Assembly (NCBI RefSeq): GCF_040054535.1
Contig: NC_090798.1
Location: 4,388,501-4,452,500, forward strand
Direction: 5' to 3'
DNA from: Antennarius striatus
Taxonomy: Eukaryota; Chordata; Actinopteri; Lophiiformes; Antennariidae
Length of the DNA: 64,000 nucleotides
Below the pieces are notes generated by a model. That model saw only the letters and a list, made by a program, of their open reading frames with translations. It searched no databases and had not been told where the DNA came from. A program made the translations under genes and the position numbers. Within the stretch, counting starts at the first letter, position 1; the number at the start of each line of letters is the position of its first letter. Below are positions 48,401 through 64,000 of this stretch, one piece after another.

Positions 48401-49483
48401 AACACTGCTCCATGGAACGTACACCACATGCTATCAGAGGAGGAAAAACCCATGTTTATTAGCTAAACAGGCTATTTATCAGCTGTTAAATAATCAAATC
48501 ACACAAGCACATTTTAAATAGATTAAAACAAAAAAGAGTACAAGTGTGTTTCACAACTCGGACACAAATATCCCCCTTTATTGATTTCTGCAGTCAGTAA
48601 ATCCAGACGTACTGGAGGAAGAAGAATGAAGCTGAAGCTGGAGAGAACTCCCTACCTACAGCAAAACATCACAGCTGTCAGAGCTTTGGACAGGATTCCA
48701 CATAAAGATGTGAGTGGAATCTGCAGAAGGTGGTTCGAGCAGCTGAATTCAGGAATATTTTATATCTGGAGTTCTTTTATCCACAAGGAATTGGCTAAGA
48801 TTCCTGACAAATGCCATGTTTGCGGCATTAAAGCAGATAAATAATCTCTACCAAGTACTACAGACAGTTTTCATTATGGGAGGAACATTAACATACTAGA
48901 CAAGTCAAGAAAAGGAGACTTTTGGATTAGATCTGGGGGAAAAAACTTATTTATGCATTTAAATTGTTCTTGTAAACAGATGATCAATAAACGAACGATC
49001 AGGAGGCAGCAAAAGCATGTATTAATAATCAATGGAAAAAAACGATTACAATGTAAAATCAACAGCTAATATTAACTAAATTGACTGGTTAATGACACTT
49101 TAAATCTTCAGTGACATTACAACAAGCTGAGTGACATATTATCGAGTCAGCCCTCAATAAAAACCCGCCATAAACAGTTAATACATAAATCTGAAAGAAT
49201 GTTAAATGTGAAAAGAAAGCGTTTGTTGTGGATTTCGCGGATAACAGACAGGACGTGAGGATGCTGTCAGACCTGTCAGCTGAGAGAGACAAGACAGGCG
49301 TGCTCCTGTCATGTCGGATTTTAACAGTTTAAACAACATGAAGGCTCAAAGTACCGACCTGTCCGAGTAGGCTGGGATGAGGACATACTGTATGACCACG
49401 TAGTCCGCGTAAAAAACGCTGAAATAGGTTAAAATAAGACAGATGACGCCGCAGGGATCTCGCCTACAGCGCAGAGACGCCAT
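45480..49483 (-). CDS. DHHC-type palmitoyltransferase, ZDHHC3/7-like, complete
   Basis: S-acyltransferase that adds palmitate to cysteines of client proteins at Golgi or other membranes. Nine exons in reading order: 49483-49359, 48430-48342, 48214-48141, 47321-47209, 47106-47045, 46314-46194, 46083-46011, 45851-45671, 45571-45480; phases agree throughout, giving 309 aa. Four membrane helices (about 9-31, 48-62, 147-170, 195-217). The cysteine-rich domain runs about 104-141: [19 protein letters not shown], then catalytic D129-H-H-C132 and [17 protein letters not shown] (225-233) is in the usual place after helix 4. A Ser/Thr/Pro-rich tract (about 243-262) is a probable disordered tail, and the C-terminus DYNV fits a PDZ ligand. 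The RDxCG start before helix 1 and the DHHC spacing resemble ZDHHC3/ZDHHC7, but the CRD is not close enough for me to name the paralogue. Confidence 0.9.
46566..46910 (+). repeat. Interspersed repeat family R1, copy 2
   Basis: It aligns with 21,998-22,400: the same start (ACATCCCGCTTCAAAGCG), the same CCACCAAATATCTTCGCAAC block, and the same GGTCAGGGTAAAATTTTGAA and TCGCGGTATGTTGCAGTCTC end. It lies in intron 5 of the DHHC gene, opposite to its transcription. Confidence 0.8.
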
Positions 49484-50280
49484 CTTCTTTCGGGCTCCGC
49501 CCCCTCGTGCCGCTCTTCCGGAAGGCAGCGCGTGGTGACGTTTAAGTCACCTTCTCATCGTAGGAAATTCAAGTTCCAAGTTAAATGGACATGACAATAA
49601 TGAAATGCATTTCATCGTGCTTTACGGTTTATGTTACTCACATCGTAAAATGTCAAATTATACATTCCACATCAAATTGGAATTCATTGCTGAAGCATTT
49701 TCTGGACGAGACATTCTTGACTAAACTGTTACAAAGCCTTTTTTTCTCTCGTAATGTTCAAAAATAGTAAATACAGTAACAGATAAATGAGAACATTGAA
49801 TCCCTGTATCCACTTCAAAATGTGGATGCATCCTTTGAGCTTTATGTACGGAAATTTTTAAAATTCACATTTTATACAATGAATTTGAGAATGAGAGGTC
49901 TGACGAATTTCTGATCACATTTACTGTGAAAAAAAACTCTACATGTCATACAACATTTAGGCAGAGGGCGGCAGCAGCAGTCCTCAAGCTTGAAACTGAC
50001 ATTTACTCACTTTATCGCTCCGCCCTGAAGTAGGCAGCGACTAGCTCAACTTTTTCTTGCTGCTGTTTCCCTGGACGTGAGAACATTTCTCAATTTCTTC
50101 TCACACTGAAAACTGACCGCCTTCTCTGTAGGATATATTTCTTCCTTTCGAAGTTGAACCTCTTTTTTTTTGCGGAGGAGTGGTGGAAGGGGGGGATACA
50201 AGTTATAGTAATACTCCAAGAAGAAGAAGAAAACACACAAACCTGGAGGAGGAAAAGGGCGTTCATTCTTCGAAGTAACC
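49484..50280. promoter_or_regulatory. Divergent promoter region between the DHHC gene and stk26
   Basis: The two start codons are 797 bp apart on opposite strands. The DHHC side is GC-rich with CpGs (GGGCTCCGCCCCCTCGTGCC near 49,493). The stk26 side has a purine-rich 5' UTR stretch (GAAGAAGAAGAAAACAC near 50,220). No TATA box is evident on either side. Confidence 0.5.

Positions 50281-64000
<13,720 letters not shown>

Overview
The window is vertebrate nuclear DNA, most likely from a teleost fish. Its genes have many short exons with GT/AG borders. They encode orthologues of vertebrate proteins: ZNF638, PIP4P/TMEM55, a DHHC palmitoyltransferase and STK26. The AT-rich spacers carry repeats typical of fish genomes: (CA)n tracts, hAT elements, MITEs, L2/Rex- and RTE-type LINE tails and a tRNA-Leu-headed SINE. 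I saw no bacterial, phage or CRISPR features. Exon borders were read by eye from splice consensus plus phase agreement.

Layout. (1) 1-19,715, minus strand: two tandem copies of a ZNF638-like nuclear RNA/DNA-binding protein gene. Copy B (13,957-19,715) has both matrin-type zinc fingers, an RS-like decapeptide array and acidic TVDEV-type segments, but no RRM exons. Copy A is split. Its N-terminal reading frame (7,803-9,476) stops before the zinc finger and has its own AATAAA. An orphan half-finger exon (7,287-7,348) and a SINE (about 6,965-7,245) follow. Then comes a 16-exon block in continuous frame (1-6,743) with a second decapeptide array and three RRM-like regions, running off the left edge. 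(2) 9,477-13,956 between the copies holds a decayed hAT transposase. (3) 19,716-30,185 is gene-poor and repeat-bearing. (4) 30,186-33,231, minus: a complete 257-aa PIP4P/TMEM55-like gene whose CX5R arginine is a leucine. (5) 34,371-39,697, plus: a secreted protein of unknown family with a Thr/Ser-rich stalk. (6) 39,698-45,479: intergenic, with a MITE. (7) 45,480-49,483, minus: a complete 309-aa DHHC palmitoyltransferase. (8) 50,281-64,000, plus: stk26 (MST4), eight exons, cut by the right edge.

Two gene pairs are divergent: the PIP4P-like gene with the secreted-protein gene, and the DHHC gene with stk26, whose start codons are about 0.8 kb apart. The most unusual region is the ZNF638-like pair. 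The copies have lost different domains, and each carries a homogenised 30-bp coding minisatellite with the same ten-residue period but a different consensus. No shared pathway links the other genes.
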